Assembly: GCA_965242565.1 (NCBI GenBank) | Contig: OZ251457.1 | Span: 2,666,001-2,730,000, forward strand | DNA from: CATQGW01 sp965242565 | Lineage (GTDB): Bacteria; Chloroflexota; Dehalococcoidia; Bin125 | Length of the DNA: 64,000 nucleotides | Reading direction: 5' to 3' | Part shown: positions 18,032-26,736 of the stretch, piece by piece | How the letters are laid out: each line of letters starts with the position of its first letter | Position numbering within the stretch: the stretch's first letter is position 1 | Position numbers and translations under genes: made by a program | The notes under the pieces: model-generated | Databases searched by the model: none | Told to the model about the DNA's origin: nothing | The model's input: the letters and a program-made list of their open reading frames with translations, nothing else

Positions 18032-18034
18032 CCC

Positions 18035-19021
18035 ATGGCCGCCGCACCCGCCCGCTCCTCCGTCGCCCGCATGACCAATGTCGCGCGACGTTTCGTCGAC
18101 AGCCTCTTCCCCGCCCAGCGCAAACGCGCCTGCTACGACTACCTCGATGCCGAGCGCATCTTCTGGTACTACCCGCCCACCAACCGCCACGGCCTCGCCC
18201 TGCGCGATATGACCCCGCCCCAGCGCGAGCTCGCCTTCACCCTGCTCCACGCCGGGCTCGCCTCCAGCGCCGCCGAGCAAGCCCTCGAAATCATCGAGCT
18301 GGAGACCACGCTCGGCGAAATCGAGCGCGAAGCCGGCGTCCGCACCTTCGTCCGCGACCCCGAGCTCTACTACTGGACCATCTTCGGCGATCCCGGCGAC
18401 GACGAATCGCCCTGGGGCTGGCGCATCGAAGGCCACCACATCTCGCTCAACTACTCGCTCTGGGCCGACCGCGTGCTCTCCAACACCCCCTTCTTCTTCG
18501 GCGCAAACCCCGCCGAAGTCCGCTCCGGACCGCGCAAAGGGCTGCGCATCCTCGACGACCGCGAAGCGGTCGCCTGGGAAATGATCCGCAGCCTTGACGA
18601 CGCGCAGCGGAGCGACGCCGTGATCTACGCCGAAGCACCCTGGGACATCCTCACCTTCAACGCCTCGCGCGTCTCGCTCCCGCCCGAACAGGGCCTGCCA
18701 GCCGCCCGCATGACCGACGCCCAGCGCGGCATCCTGCGCCGCCTCGTCGATGTCTACGTCGATCAGGTCCCCGCAGAACTGGCCGAGCAGCGCCGCCGCA
18801 AAATCGAGTCGCAGGGCTTCGACAACCTGCACTGGGCCTGGGCCGGCCCGCTCGACGAGCGCGAACCGCACTACTACCGCATCCACGGCGGCAACTTCGT
18901 CGTCGAGTTCGACAACCGCCAGAACGGCGCAAACCACATCCACTCCGTCTGGCGCGACATCGAAAACGACTTCGCCAACGACATCCTCCGCGAACACCTG
19001 CTCCTCTTCCACGTGCTGTAG
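18035..19021 (+). CDS. DUF3500 family protein
   Basis: 328 aa from the ATG at 18035, with AGGCAGG just upstream provided by a short tandem repeat. It carries the features I associate with DUF3500: GWRIEGHHISLNYS (about residues 128-141), a long helical middle, and the C-terminal HIHSVWRDIENDF block. No biochemical role is established as far as I know. The conserved His and Asp/Glu residues make a metal-dependent hydrolase plausible, but that is a guess. There is no signal peptide, so it is probably cytosolic. An in-frame start at 17942 would lie inside proA and is rejected. Confidence 0.7.
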   Translation: MAAAPARSSVARMTNVARRFVDSLFPAQRKRACYDYLDAERIFWYYPPTNRHGLALRDMTPPQRELAFTLLHAGLASSAAEQALEIIELETTLGEIEREAGVRTFVRDPELYYWTIFGDPGDDESPWGWRIEGHHISLNYSLWADRVLSNTPFFFGANPAEVRSGPRKGLRILDDREAVAWEMIRSLDDAQRSDAVIYAEAPWDILTFNASRVSLPPEQGLPAARMTDAQRGILRRLVDVYVDQVPAELAEQRRRKIESQGFDNLHWAWAGPLDEREPHYYRIHGGNFVVEFDNRQNGANHIHSVWRDIENDFANDILREHLLLFHVL

Positions 19022-19086
19022 CGATCGGCAGGATTGTGGCTGCGATACGCTGAGTCGCCAACCCGCCGCAGCCGGAGCCGTCGCCG

Positions 19087-19422
19087 ATGTTCCACTACGA
19101 ACGCGAGAGCCGCACCCCGCACTCCGAGTGCTACGTCGTCGAGAGCGAGGACGGCGCCCGCGCCCGACTCGACCTCCACTTCGCCCCGCCGCTCGTCTAC
19201 GCCACCCTCTGCGTCCCCGAAACCTGGTCCGATGACGACGTGCAGGACGTGATCGCCGACTTCGACGACCGCATCGCCAGCACCGCCGAACCGCTCCGCG
19301 AAGACCTGATCGTGACCGTCTGGCGCGGCGTCGAAATCGGCATCTGGTCCGCCGGCGGCGACGGTCCTACCGGCTTCGACGACGAGCTCGACCAGACCGC
19401 CCCGCCCGCCTCGCGCAACTGA
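19087..19422 (+). CDS. Hypothetical small acidic protein
   Basis: 111 aa, rich in Asp/Glu. It has a beta-hairpin-like start (SECYVVESEDG...ARLDLHFAPPLVYATLCV) and a helix around WSDDDVQDVIADFDDRI. No family is recognised. It precedes another acidic protein by 12 nt, and the HAD hydrolase follows that one with overlap, suggesting one transcription unit from 19087 to 20591 or beyond. Codon use matches its neighbours, supporting a real gene. Confidence 0.55.
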   Translation: MFHYERESRTPHSECYVVESEDGARARLDLHFAPPLVYATLCVPETWSDDDVQDVIADFDDRIASTAEPLREDLIVTVWRGVEIGIWSAGGDGPTGFDDELDQTAPPASRN

Positions 19423-19434
19423 CGAGAGCCGACC

Positions 19435-19851
19435 ATGCCCGACGACCAACCAACCGACGACGCGATCGAGGAAGCCGCAGCCGCCGACGCAGTCGACATA
19501 CTGCTCAAAGGCCGCATCGAAGAGGTGCTGCCGCCCGAAGAACTCGGCGAATTCCACGACTTCATCCGCGAAGAAGCGCTGATGCGCCGCCGCTTCGCCG
19601 TCTCCTTCCGCGTCGAGTGCCGCTGCCTCGCCTGGATTTCCTACCAACTGACCAACATCGTCACCCACGAAGACGGGATGGAGTTCTCGGCCCGCCCAAT
19701 CCAGACCTACGTGCCCGATCACGAGCCCGATGTGGAGCATCCCGAGGGGGCGACCGAAGACCCGCCCGAGGAAGTGTTGGACTGGCCGATCTGGCCGCTC
19801 GAGATCTACCAGGACGAGCTCGAAGAGCTGGACGAAGACGACGAAGCGTGA
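19435..19851 (+). CDS. Hypothetical acidic protein
   Basis: 138 aa, strongly acidic at both ends (the C-terminus ends in ELEELDEDDEA). The middle (RRRFAVSFRVECRCLAWISYQLTNIV) is basic-hydrophobic. Its stop overlaps the GTG start of the HAD gene (GTGA), so translation is probably coupled. No family is recognised. The acidic composition could be an adaptation to salt or a protein-interaction surface; nothing in the sequence decides. Confidence 0.55.
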   Translation: MPDDQPTDDAIEEAAAADAVDILLKGRIEEVLPPEELGEFHDFIREEALMRRRFAVSFRVECRCLAWISYQLTNIVTHEDGMEFSARPIQTYVPDHEPDVEHPEGATEDPPEEVLDWPIWPLEIYQDELEELDEDDEA

Positions 19852-20591
19852 GCGGCGCAGCCGAGCGCGACAGCCGCTTCGCGGCTGTCTTCTTCGACCT
19901 TGACGGCACCCTCGTCAGCGAGCGCGTCGGCGTGCGCGAAGCGCGCCTCGCCGTGGGCCGCGAGCTCGTGGAGCGCGGCCTCACCAGCGCCGCGCCCGAC
20001 GCATTCGTGAGCGCCGTCGAGCAGGTCATCGCCGACATCCTGCGCGAAAACGACGGCCAGTGGCCCAGCTGGCTCAACATCGGCGCGTGGATGTCGCGCG
20101 CGCTGGTGCGGATCGACTGCCCGCTGGACGAGCAGGGCGCCGCTTTCGCCGAGCTCTCCGCGATCTACGCGCACGAGCGGATCGAGCGCGCCGCCGCCAT
20201 CCCCGGCGCAGCCGAGGCGGTCGCCGCCGCCCGCCGGCACGGCCCCGTCGGGCTGATCACCAACTTCAGCGACGGCGCGCTCCAGCGCCGCAAAATCGCC
20301 GCCGCCGGCCTCGAAGGCCAATTCGACGCCGTCTTCATCTCCGGCGAAGTCGGCGTCCACAAGCCGGACCCCGACATCTTCTACCACGCGGCCGCAGCGT
20401 TGGGCGCCGCCGCGGCCGACTGCGTCCACATCGGCAACTCGTGGGTTTCGGATATCGAGGGCGCGCTGGCCGCCGGCATGCCCGCCGTCTGGGTCGAAGA
20501 AACCCCCTCAGGCGCAAACCCGCCGCCCGATCTGCGCGTCGCGCGTCTGCCCGACCTGCCCGCAGTAGCAGCCTGGCTGGACTCAGAATGA
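19848..20591 (+). CDS. HAD-superfamily hydrolase (subfamily IA)
   Basis: 247 aa from GTG 19848. Motif I is FFDLDGT (Asp17/Asp19), motif II TNFSD, motif III the Lys in HKPDPDIF, and motif IV GNSWVSDIEGA, so a complete phosphatase active site with a helical cap between motifs I and II. It is likely a phosphoglycolate-phosphatase-like small-metabolite phosphatase; the substrate is undefined. It overlaps the acidic gene upstream by 4 nt, and the first toxin-like gene downstream begins inside its stop (ATGA). Confidence 0.85.
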   Translation: MSGAAERDSRFAAVFFDLDGTLVSERVGVREARLAVGRELVERGLTSAAPDAFVSAVEQVIADILRENDGQWPSWLNIGAWMSRALVRIDCPLDEQGAAFAELSAIYAHERIERAAAIPGAAEAVAAARRHGPVGLITNFSDGALQRRKIAAAGLEGQFDAVFISGEVGVHKPDPDIFYHAAAALGAAAADCVHIGNSWVSDIEGALAAGMPAVWVEETPSGANPPPDLRVARLPDLPAVAAWLDSE

Positions 20592-20933
20592 GCCGCGAGC
20601 GTCCTCGCCCCACACACGGCCTCACCATCTCCGAAAGCGGCCGGCGGAAGGTTGCGGCGCGGGGCTACACACTCGAAGACGCCCAGGCTGTGCTGGATAG
20701 TCGCCCTGTGTGGATCTGGCAGCAGGGGCGCGACGAGTACGACGAAAACCTCGGCCGCGCGTGGGTTCGCCCCGACCGCTGGCGGCTCGTTGGCCGGGGA
20801 TTTTTTCGGCGCCGTGCTGTCTGTGGTCATTGAGCTTCCCGGTTCTGACGGGAAGTCCCAGATCGTGTCGATCTATGAAGCTTCGCCGAGAGATCAAAGT
20901 CGGTACCATCAATGGACAAGGAGAGGCAGATGA
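20588..20933 (+). pseudogene. BrnT-like toxin gene, copy 1, with 1-nt frameshift
   Basis: Reads as a close paralogue of the intact toxin-like gene at 21296-21643. Codons from ATG 20588 match it (RPRPTxGLTISESG, then LEDAxAV) up to RGFF at 20806. The remaining match (LSVV-ELP-DG, then VSI-EASP-DQSRYH-WTRR) continues in the +1 frame to the TGA at 20931. The break is a T6 run at 20801-20806; T5 would restore one 115-codon frame. It may be a real inactivating mutation, slippage-decoded expression, or a sequencing error. The ATG overlaps the HAD stop, and its antitoxin-like partner follows with ATGA overlap. Confidence 0.65.
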
Positions 20934-21229
20934 CGGATTCGCGGCAGCAATGGCTGGAATCTCTCGCTCCGCGCGTGCGGGCTGAGGTCGAGGCTGAGAT
21001 CGCGGACTACGAGGACCCGAACAACGTTGAGTACCAGGACGATGAAGAGGACTGGGAGCCGGGGACCGACTGGACCTACGAGATCGGCGTGGCGTTCACT
21101 GGCGACGAGCTGCGCGCCCTGTCCGAAGCCGTCGGGCGCGAGCATGACATCGGAGCATTCATCAAACGCCTGGCGCTGAACGAAGCGCGGGCAATACAGG
21201 CAAAGCGTCGGCTGGCGGAGACCGATTGA
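20930..21229 (+). CDS. BrnA/RHH-like antitoxin, copy 1
   Basis: 99 aa from ATG 20930, which has AAGGAGAGG directly upstream and overlaps the toxin stop. An in-frame ATG at 20912 is possible but less well placed. Residues 1-34 are almost identical to the second copy (TDSRQxWLESLAP, then EIADYEDPNNVEY). The C-terminal part (from about residue 52) reads as strand-helix-helix: VAFTGDELRALSEAVG then FIKRLALNEAR, like a ribbon-helix-helix DNA-binding domain. Gene order (toxin first, overlapping) fits BrnTA modules. The antitoxin role is inferred from context. Confidence 0.6.
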   Translation: MTDSRQQWLESLAPRVRAEVEAEIADYEDPNNVEYQDDEEDWEPGTDWTYEIGVAFTGDELRALSEAVGREHDIGAFIKRLALNEARAIQAKRRLAETD

Positions 21230-21295
21230 GGCCGGCGACAGCTTGAGGGCGCCCACGCAGTTGACGACAGCGTTCGGCGCAGTGCGTGAGGAAAC

Positions 21296-21643
21296 TTGTC
21301 GGTGAACCTCGACCGTCCTCGTCCCACACGCGGCCTCACCATCTCCGAAAGCGGCGTAGAAAAGATCGGGGAACGCGGCTTTCGCCTCGAAGACGCAGAG
21401 GCAGTGTGGGAAAGAGACCCTCTCTGGATGTGGCAGAAGCCGCAGCCCTATCGAGACGCAAGCGGTCGCATGCGGATCCGGCGGGCACGCTGGCGAATGA
21501 TCGGCCGAGGTCCCGCCGGAGTCATTCTGTCTGTGGTCGTTGAGCTCCCGGCTCCCGATGGCACATCGCAAGTCGTCTCAATCTTTGAGGCGTCGCCGAC
21601 CGATCAAAGCAGGTACCATGAGTGGACAAGGAGGCGCAGATGA
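21296..21643 (+). CDS. BrnT-like toxin, copy 2 (intact)
   Basis: 115 aa from TTG 21296 (GAGG 6 nt upstream); GTG 21302 is an alternative. The layout resembles the BrnT/DUF497 RelE-like fold: an N-terminal helix pair with LEDAEAVWERDPLW, then strands around RARWRMIGR, ILSVVVELP and QVVSIFEASP, ending in a Tyr-containing helix (SRYHEWTRR). In BrnT this fold is a ribosome-dependent or free ribonuclease. I do not see the exact BrnT consensus, so this may be a sister family. It overlaps the second antitoxin-like gene by ATGA. Confidence 0.6.
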   Translation: MSVNLDRPRPTRGLTISESGVEKIGERGFRLEDAEAVWERDPLWMWQKPQPYRDASGRMRIRRARWRMIGRGPAGVILSVVVELPAPDGTSQVVSIFEASPTDQSRYHEWTRRRR

Positions 21644-21972
21644 CGGATTCGCGGCAGCGGTGGCTGGAATCTCTCGCTCCGCACGTGCGGGCTGAGGTCG
21701 AGGCTGAGATCGCCGACTACGAAGATCCAAACAACGTTGAATACGTCGACGACGATTGGCAGCCCGCCTCCGACGCCGCATTCAAAGTCGTTCCCGATCC
21801 ACCGCCCGGTGTCTGGTTTGACCTCGAATTCACCCAAGCGGAGTGCGCAGAGCTGATGCAGGCGGTCGGCGACGCGGACCCGTTCGAGTTCATCAAGACC
21901 GCCGCCCTCGAACGCGCCCGCGAAATGATCGCGGAGCGCGAGGCGCCGGATGGGGTAACCGCAGCGGACTGA
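21640..21972 (+). CDS. BrnA/RHH-like antitoxin, copy 2
   Basis: 110 aa from ATG 21640, overlapping the toxin stop; AAGGAGG lies about 9 nt upstream (an in-frame ATG 21622 also exists). The first 35 residues match copy 1 almost exactly, including at DNA level. The rest diverges strongly but keeps an RHH-like pattern (LEFTQAECAELMQAVG, then FIKTAALERAR). This supports shared toxin binding with different operator recognition, an inference from the pattern. The tail (EREAPDGVTAAD) is flexible. Confidence 0.6.
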   Translation: MTDSRQRWLESLAPHVRAEVEAEIADYEDPNNVEYVDDDWQPASDAAFKVVPDPPPGVWFDLEFTQAECAELMQAVGDADPFEFIKTAALERAREMIAEREAPDGVTAAD

Positions 21973-22033
21973 TGTGATCCGCAATCCCGACCATCGCGTC
22001 TGCTAGTCGGCGTGCGCCAGCGAGCTTTGCCCC

Positions 22034-23844
22034 CTATGGCAGCGGTACCTCCCGAACTGAGGCGATCAGGGCTTCGAACCGAGCGACCACATCGGCGGGC
22101 GGGTTGGCCCAGCCGTCAGATGTCCTCATGCCGTAAGACGCATGCCGGCCGGTATCTGGCGGCATGAAGAGAAATGCCCCACTGGCCTCGTCCTCATACG
22201 TGCCGCTCGTGCCGGGCGGCCACGCCCCGCCCCTGCTAATGAGCCGCATACCCGCCGGCACATCGATCACGATCGGGGACGGGCGCCCCCCGCGTCCAAT
22301 CAGCCGGTAGGTGTGGCCGCCTTCTGCGGCGTGCTTGTACCGCAGGATGCGGATCCCGTCGGGACCGATCTCCGGCGCATTGGGAGGATCATCCTCCCAT
22401 CCGAAGAAGGCGTACCGGTCGCGCCACTCATCGAAGTAGGCCGGATCCCCCTGCTGTGCCGCCGTCGCGCCGCAGGGGTCTTCGGCTTCGAGCGCGATGC
22501 GGAACAGCTTGCGCGCGGGAGCGGGCGGGTCGGCGAGGATTTCAGTGACGCGGTAGTGGCGCCAGCAAGTGGCGGAGATGTGCCAGGTGATGCGGTCGCC
22601 GACCTCGACGGCGGCCAGCGCCTCGGCGTAGTCGCGCCCCCCGTAGCCGCTGGTGTTGAGCAGCAGCGCCTCCGCGCCGCTCACCCCGGCGAACGTCGTC
22701 GCGCCGCTGGTCAGATCGTCGGCGTCGGTCAGGAAAGCGTAAGAGCCGTGCATTGTCGCGCCGCCGGCCGAGTCGAGATCGTCGTAGAAGATCGGCGCGC
22801 GACCGCTCGGCACGGTCGGCGTCAGCCCGGCGACGGCGGTGGCGGTCGCCGAAGCGGGGCCCGGCCCGCCCGCTCTGACGGCGCGCACCTGGAAGTCGTA
22901 GCGGGCGTCCTCGGTGAGCCCGGTGACGGTGTGGTCAGCCGTCAATGCGTCGGAATCGGCGATCCGCGTCCAGTCGCTCCAACTGCTGTCTGCCGAACGC
23001 TGGCGGTACTCCCAGCGCAACGCGCCGGCCGCGCCGGCGACCCAGCTCAGCGCGACGGAACCCGACGCGCCAGTGCGGGCTGCCAGCGCCGGAGCGTTCG
23101 GCCGCACGCTGGCCTCCGGGAAGGCGCGCGACCAGTCGCCCGCGCCGAGGTTGTTCAGCGCGCGCACCTGGTAGCGGTAGCGGCGGGCCGGATCAAGGCC
23201 GCTGTGCAGGTACTCGGTCGCGCCATCCCCGATCGTCTCGCTGATCGCGGTCCATGAATCGGGCCAGCTGTCGGCGTCCCAGTCCGTCGCCTGATAGCGC
23301 AGCTCGTAGACGCAGACGGCCGAGCCTTCCGTCACGGCCGTCCAGCCCAACTGCACCGCCGCGCCGCCGGACGCGCCCGGCAGGACCGCGCCGGGCTTCG
23401 CGCCCGCCGCGGCGGCTCGGCCACTGCGACGTGCAGCTCGTCTTCGGCGGTCACGCCGCGGCTGTCGGTCGCCACGGCCCTGAATGTCTGGTGCAGCTTG
23501 GGTTCCGGGTCGCACGGCTGCGGGTCGGTCGGGAGCAGGCCGCAGTTCAGCCAGGCGATTCCAAGCCTCGGATCGACCGCTTGTCCGTCAACAGTGAGCG
23601 TGTACGGCGGGACGCCGCCGGCAATGCGCCAGCCCAGCCTCAGGCTCGTAAGCTCGACGCAGGGCAGGCTGGCCATACGCAGCGCCAGCGTGAGCGGCTC
23701 TACTGCACCGATATCGGAGTCCCCTGACGATTCCGGCGCGCTCCCGCAGAAAAGCACTGCAAGCGCGGCAATTGCAGTAGCGGCGGCAAACCAGGGCGTG
23801 CGCCGGGCTTCGGGCGCGTTGCGGCGCGTGCGCAGGCCCGACAT
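22034..23844 (-). pseudogene. Secreted Ig-like/Fn3 protein split by a frameshift
   Basis: Two overlapping minus frames together make one protein. The first part (from 23844) has a basic start, a hydrophobic export segment (FAAATAIAALAVLF) and an Ig-like domain with GGVPPYTLTVDG. It reads into AVAEPP and then loses sense. The second frame (stop at 22034) picks up at about 23402-23416 in a GCC/GCG-rich stretch and continues through two Fn3-like domains and a C-terminal domain. That domain includes GSYAFLTDAD and TCWRHYRVTE, shared with the secreted proteins at 42.9-45.6 kb. A single-base indel is needed; it could be real decay or a sequencing error. Confidence 0.65.
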
Positions 23845-23855
23845 GTTGCGCGCGG

Positions 23856-24833
23856 CTACTTGCGGGCGAGAGCCCGGCGCGCGGCATCAACCACCGCCTT
23901 AGGCGTAAGCTCAAAACGCTCCAGCAACGCCTGCCACGGACCGGACTCCCCAAAGCGGTCCGCCACCCCGACCTGCTCCATCGGCGTCGGCGCGTGGAGC
24001 GCCAGCACCCGCGCCACCGCCGAACCGAGGCCGCCGATCACGTTGTGCTCCTCAGCCGTCACGATTGCGCCCGTCTCGCGGGCGGCGGCGATGATTGCCG
24101 TTTCGTTGAGCGGTTTGAGCGTGGCCACGTTGAGCACGCGAGCGGAAACGCCCTCTCCCGCCAGCAGCTCGGCGGCGCGCAGCGTCGGCTCGACCAGCAG
24201 GCCGCAGGCGATCAGCGTCACATCGGAGCCGTCCCGCAGCCGGTCGGCGCGGCCCAGCTCGAAGCGCGGGCCGTCGCTGTAGACGACGGGGAGCTTGGGG
24301 CGTCCGACGCGGATGTACCACGGTTCCGCGTCCTGGGCGGCGGCGACCATCGCGGCCTCGGCTTCAACCACATCGCAGGGGACGACCACGTTCATGCCGG
24401 GCAGCGCGGTCATCAGCGCCAGGTCTTCGATCGCCTGCGCCGATGCGCCGTCCTCGCCGACGCTGACGCCGCCGTGGCTGGCGACGAGCTTGACGTTCAT
24501 CCGCTGCTGCGCGATCTGCACGCGGATCTGGTCGTAGCAGTGGCCGGGCATGAAGACGGCGAAGGAGGCGGCGAAGACGGTTTTGCCCGTCGCCGCCAGA
24601 CCGGCGGCGATCGAGATCATATTGGCTTCGGCGGCGCCGACGGTGAACCAGCGGTCGGGGAACTCGCTCGCCAGCTTGTTGCCGCCGGTGGAGGCGGAGA
24701 GGTCGGCGTCGAGCGCGACGATGTCATAACCCTCGCGGGCCAGCCGCAGCAGCGCTGCGCCGTAAGCCTCGCGGGTCGCGGCGGGCGGGGGCGCGACTTG
24801 CGGCGCGACTTGGGGCGCTGCATGGCTGGTCAT
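23856..24833 (-). CDS. Transketolase, C-terminal subunit
   Basis: 325 aa. Carries the pyrimidine-binding and C-terminal domains of transketolase, including the catalytic Glu in FTVGAAEANMISIAAGLA (about residue 69) and the conserved SHGGVSVGEDGASAQ segment. It pairs with the N-terminal subunit encoded immediately upstream; the two overlap by ATGA. Together they transfer two-carbon ketol units in the pentose phosphate pathway. The start at 24833 fits the overlap; the first 15 residues are Pro/Ala-rich (repeats of APQV). Confidence 0.92.
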   Translation of the reverse strand: MTSHAAPQVAPQVAPPPAATREAYGAALLRLAREGYDIVALDADLSASTGGNKLASEFPDRWFTVGAAEANMISIAAGLAATGKTVFAASFAVFMPGHCYDQIRVQIAQQRMNVKLVASHGGVSVGEDGASAQAIEDLALMTALPGMNVVVPCDVVEAEAAMVAAAQDAEPWYIRVGRPKLPVVYSDGPRFELGRADRLRDGSDVTLIACGLLVEPTLRAAELLAGEGVSARVLNVATLKPLNETAIIAAARETGAIVTAEEHNVIGGLGSAVARVLALHAPTPMEQVGVADRFGESGPWQALLERFELTPKAVVDAARRALARK

Positions 24834-25681
24834 CCGTGAATCTCCTCGAGCGCCTGCGCGAGCTGCGCGTCGCTGGGGCCTTTGCCGTGCCAGCCGGCCG
24901 GGTTTTCGGCCATAAACGAGACGCCCTTGCCTTTGACGGTTTCGGCGATCACGACCTGCGGCGCGCCCCGCGTTTCGCGGGCGGCGCAGAGCGTCTGGGC
25001 GACGGCTCCAACATCGTGACCGTTGACCTCGTGGACGCCCCAGCCGAAGGCGGCCCACTTGTCGGCGAGCGGCTCGATGCGCATGATCTCGTCGCCCGGG
25101 CCGTCGTTCTGGAAGTGGTTGCGGTCCACGATCGCGGTAATGTTGTCCAGCCCAAAGTGCGCAGCCGACATCGCGGCTTCCCAGTTCTGTCCCTCGTTCA
25201 ACTCCCCGTCGCCGAGCAGGCACCAGACGCGCGCCTCGCGTCCGTCGAGCCGGTGACCCAGCGCCAGCCCCACGCTGAACGACAGCCCCATCCCCAGCGC
25301 GCCGCCGCTCATCTCCACGCCCGGCGGACGGCCCCGCACCACGTGCCCCTGCAACTCGCTGCCGAGCGAGCGGAAGCCGGGGATGAGATCGGCGCTGAAA
25401 TAGCCGGCTTCGGCCAGCGCGGCGTACACCACCGGCGTAGCGTGGCCTTTGGAGAGCATGAAGCGGTCGCGCTCGGGCCAATCGGGGTCCGCCGGATCGT
25501 GCCGCATCACGCCGCCGAAGTAGAGCGCGGTGAGAATCTCAACGGCCGACAGAGAACCGCCGGGGTGCCCCGATTGGGCGGCGTGGGTCATCCGCACGAT
25601 CTGCTCGCGGATGTGGCGCGCGATCGCCTCCAGCTCGCCGATATCGCGATTCTGCGCAGCGGTGGCCTGCTCGCTCGTCAT
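24830..25681 (-). CDS. Transketolase, N-terminal subunit
   Basis: 283 aa from ATG 25681 (ATG 25717 would add 12 residues; neither has a clear ribosome site). It contains GHPGGSLSAVEILTALYFG near the N-terminus and the thiamine-diphosphate motif GDGELNEGQNWEAA, then DRNHFQNDG. The Mg/ThDP-binding Asp and Asn are present. The split into two genes is common in archaea, Clostridia and Chloroflexota. It overlaps its partner subunit by 4 nt. It is divergent from the thpR-like gene. Confidence 0.92.
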   Translation of the reverse strand: MTSEQATAAQNRDIGELEAIARHIREQIVRMTHAAQSGHPGGSLSAVEILTALYFGGVMRHDPADPDWPERDRFMLSKGHATPVVYAALAEAGYFSADLIPGFRSLGSELQGHVVRGRPPGVEMSGGALGMGLSFSVGLALGHRLDGREARVWCLLGDGELNEGQNWEAAMSAAHFGLDNITAIVDRNHFQNDGPGDEIMRIEPLADKWAAFGWGVHEVNGHDVGAVAQTLCAARETRGAPQVVIAETVKGKGVSFMAENPAGWHGKGPSDAQLAQALEEIHG

Positions 25682-25765
25682 CGCCGCAATGCTAACCGCG
25701 CACTTGCGGGCATCCAATCCGCTGCTGCCATAATCGCCCCAAACCGCCTCGTGAGGGCAAAATCA

Positions 25766-26380
25766 ATGAGCCGAGAGTCGGATCCGTCGGCGTCCAACCC
25801 GACGCTGCGTCTGTTCATCGCCGCCGAGCTGCCGCCTACGGCGCAGCAAGCGGCGGCTGCGGCGCTGGCGCGGCTGCGAACGAAAGATCCGGGCGGCTGG
25901 CGCTGGGTGCGGCCGGATGCGCTGCATCTGACCCTGCGCTTTCTGGGGGAGACGCCGACTGAGCGGGTTCCCGCGGCAACGGCGGCGCTGCGCCGCGCCG
26001 CGGCAAGCTCGTCGCCGCTCGAGCTGGCGCTGGACGGCGCAGGCGTATTCGGTGGGCAGCGGCCGCGCGTGCTCTGGCTGGCGCTGGCGGGCGACCTCGA
26101 CGGCTTGCAGGCGTTGGCGGCAAAACTCAACCTGGAGTTGGAGCGCGAAGGTTGGGCGACGGAGCCGCACCCGCTGCGCCCCCACATCACGCTGGCCCGC
26201 GCCCGACGCGGCGCATCGGCGGCGCAACTGGCGGCTGGACGCACGCTGGTGGCGGGTCTGGAAACGGACGGCGAACCCTTTGCAGTCGCCGCTGCGCAGC
26301 TGATCCAAAGTCGCCTGCGGTCGATGGGTGCCGAGTACTCCACACTCGCGTCGGCGCAGCTGGGCGGCGCTGTACTATGA
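25766..26380 (+). CDS. thpR: RNA 2',3'-cyclic phosphodiesterase (ThpR/LigT-type 2H enzyme)
   Basis: 204 aa from ATG 25766 (GAGGG upstream). It has both 2H-phosphoesterase tetrapeptide motifs: HLTL (LHLTLRFLGE, about residue 52) and HITL (RPHITLARA, about 134), with FIAAELP at the N-terminus. It hydrolyses 2',3'-cyclic phosphate ends of RNA to 2'-phosphates; the older name is 2'-5' RNA ligase. Spacing between the motifs is normal. It stands between the transketolase pair and the SWIM protein. Confidence 0.9.
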   Translation: MSRESDPSASNPTLRLFIAAELPPTAQQAAAAALARLRTKDPGGWRWVRPDALHLTLRFLGETPTERVPAATAALRRAAASSSPLELALDGAGVFGGQRPRVLWLALAGDLDGLQALAAKLNLELEREGWATEPHPLRPHITLARARRGASAAQLAAGRTLVAGLETDGEPFAVAAAQLIQSRLRSMGAEYSTLASAQLGGAVL

Positions 26381-26428
26381 GGGTGAAAACGCGCAAGACA
26401 AGCGCCGAGGCAATCGCAAGGAGCAGCA

Positions 26429-26686
26429 ATGCAGAGCAGCCTGATCTCCAAGATCGAAAAGGCCCGCATCTACGCCAGCGAGAGCGACCGCTTCCGCTTC
26501 ACCGCGCTGCAATGCGACGTACGCGGCGATTCCGCCACCCACACCGCCCGACTCGGGCCTGACGGCTGGAGCTGCGACTGTCTGTTCTTCGCCGAGGCCG
26601 GCACCTGCTCCCACACGATGGCGCTGGAGCGCCTGCTCGACGAGATGCTGCCCGAGCGCTATCGCCCCGCCATCCCCAGCGCCTGA
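26429..26686 (+). CDS. Small SWIM zinc-finger protein
   Basis: 85 aa; AAGGAGCAGCA directly precedes the ATG. The SWIM pattern CxC-xn-CxH is visible as CDCLFFAEAGTCSH (residues about 49-62). SWIM fingers bind DNA or protein; short stand-alone versions are frequent in Chloroflexota and Actinobacteria and have no assigned role I know of. It converges on the Bat-type operon, leaving 50 nt. Confidence 0.7.
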   Translation: MQSSLISKIEKARIYASESDRFRFTALQCDVRGDSATHTARLGPDGWSCDCLFFAEAGTCSHTMALERLLDEMLPERYRPAIPSA

Positions 26687-26736
26687 AACGCTCCCAAACA
26701 GCCGACACAATCGCCGCCCCGCGAACATGGGATGGA

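Noticed and set aside
20060..20587. HAD-overlapping frame running into the first toxin gene
   Set aside because: The part before 20588 is the out-of-frame shadow of the HAD gene; the toxin start at 20588 fits the paralogue.
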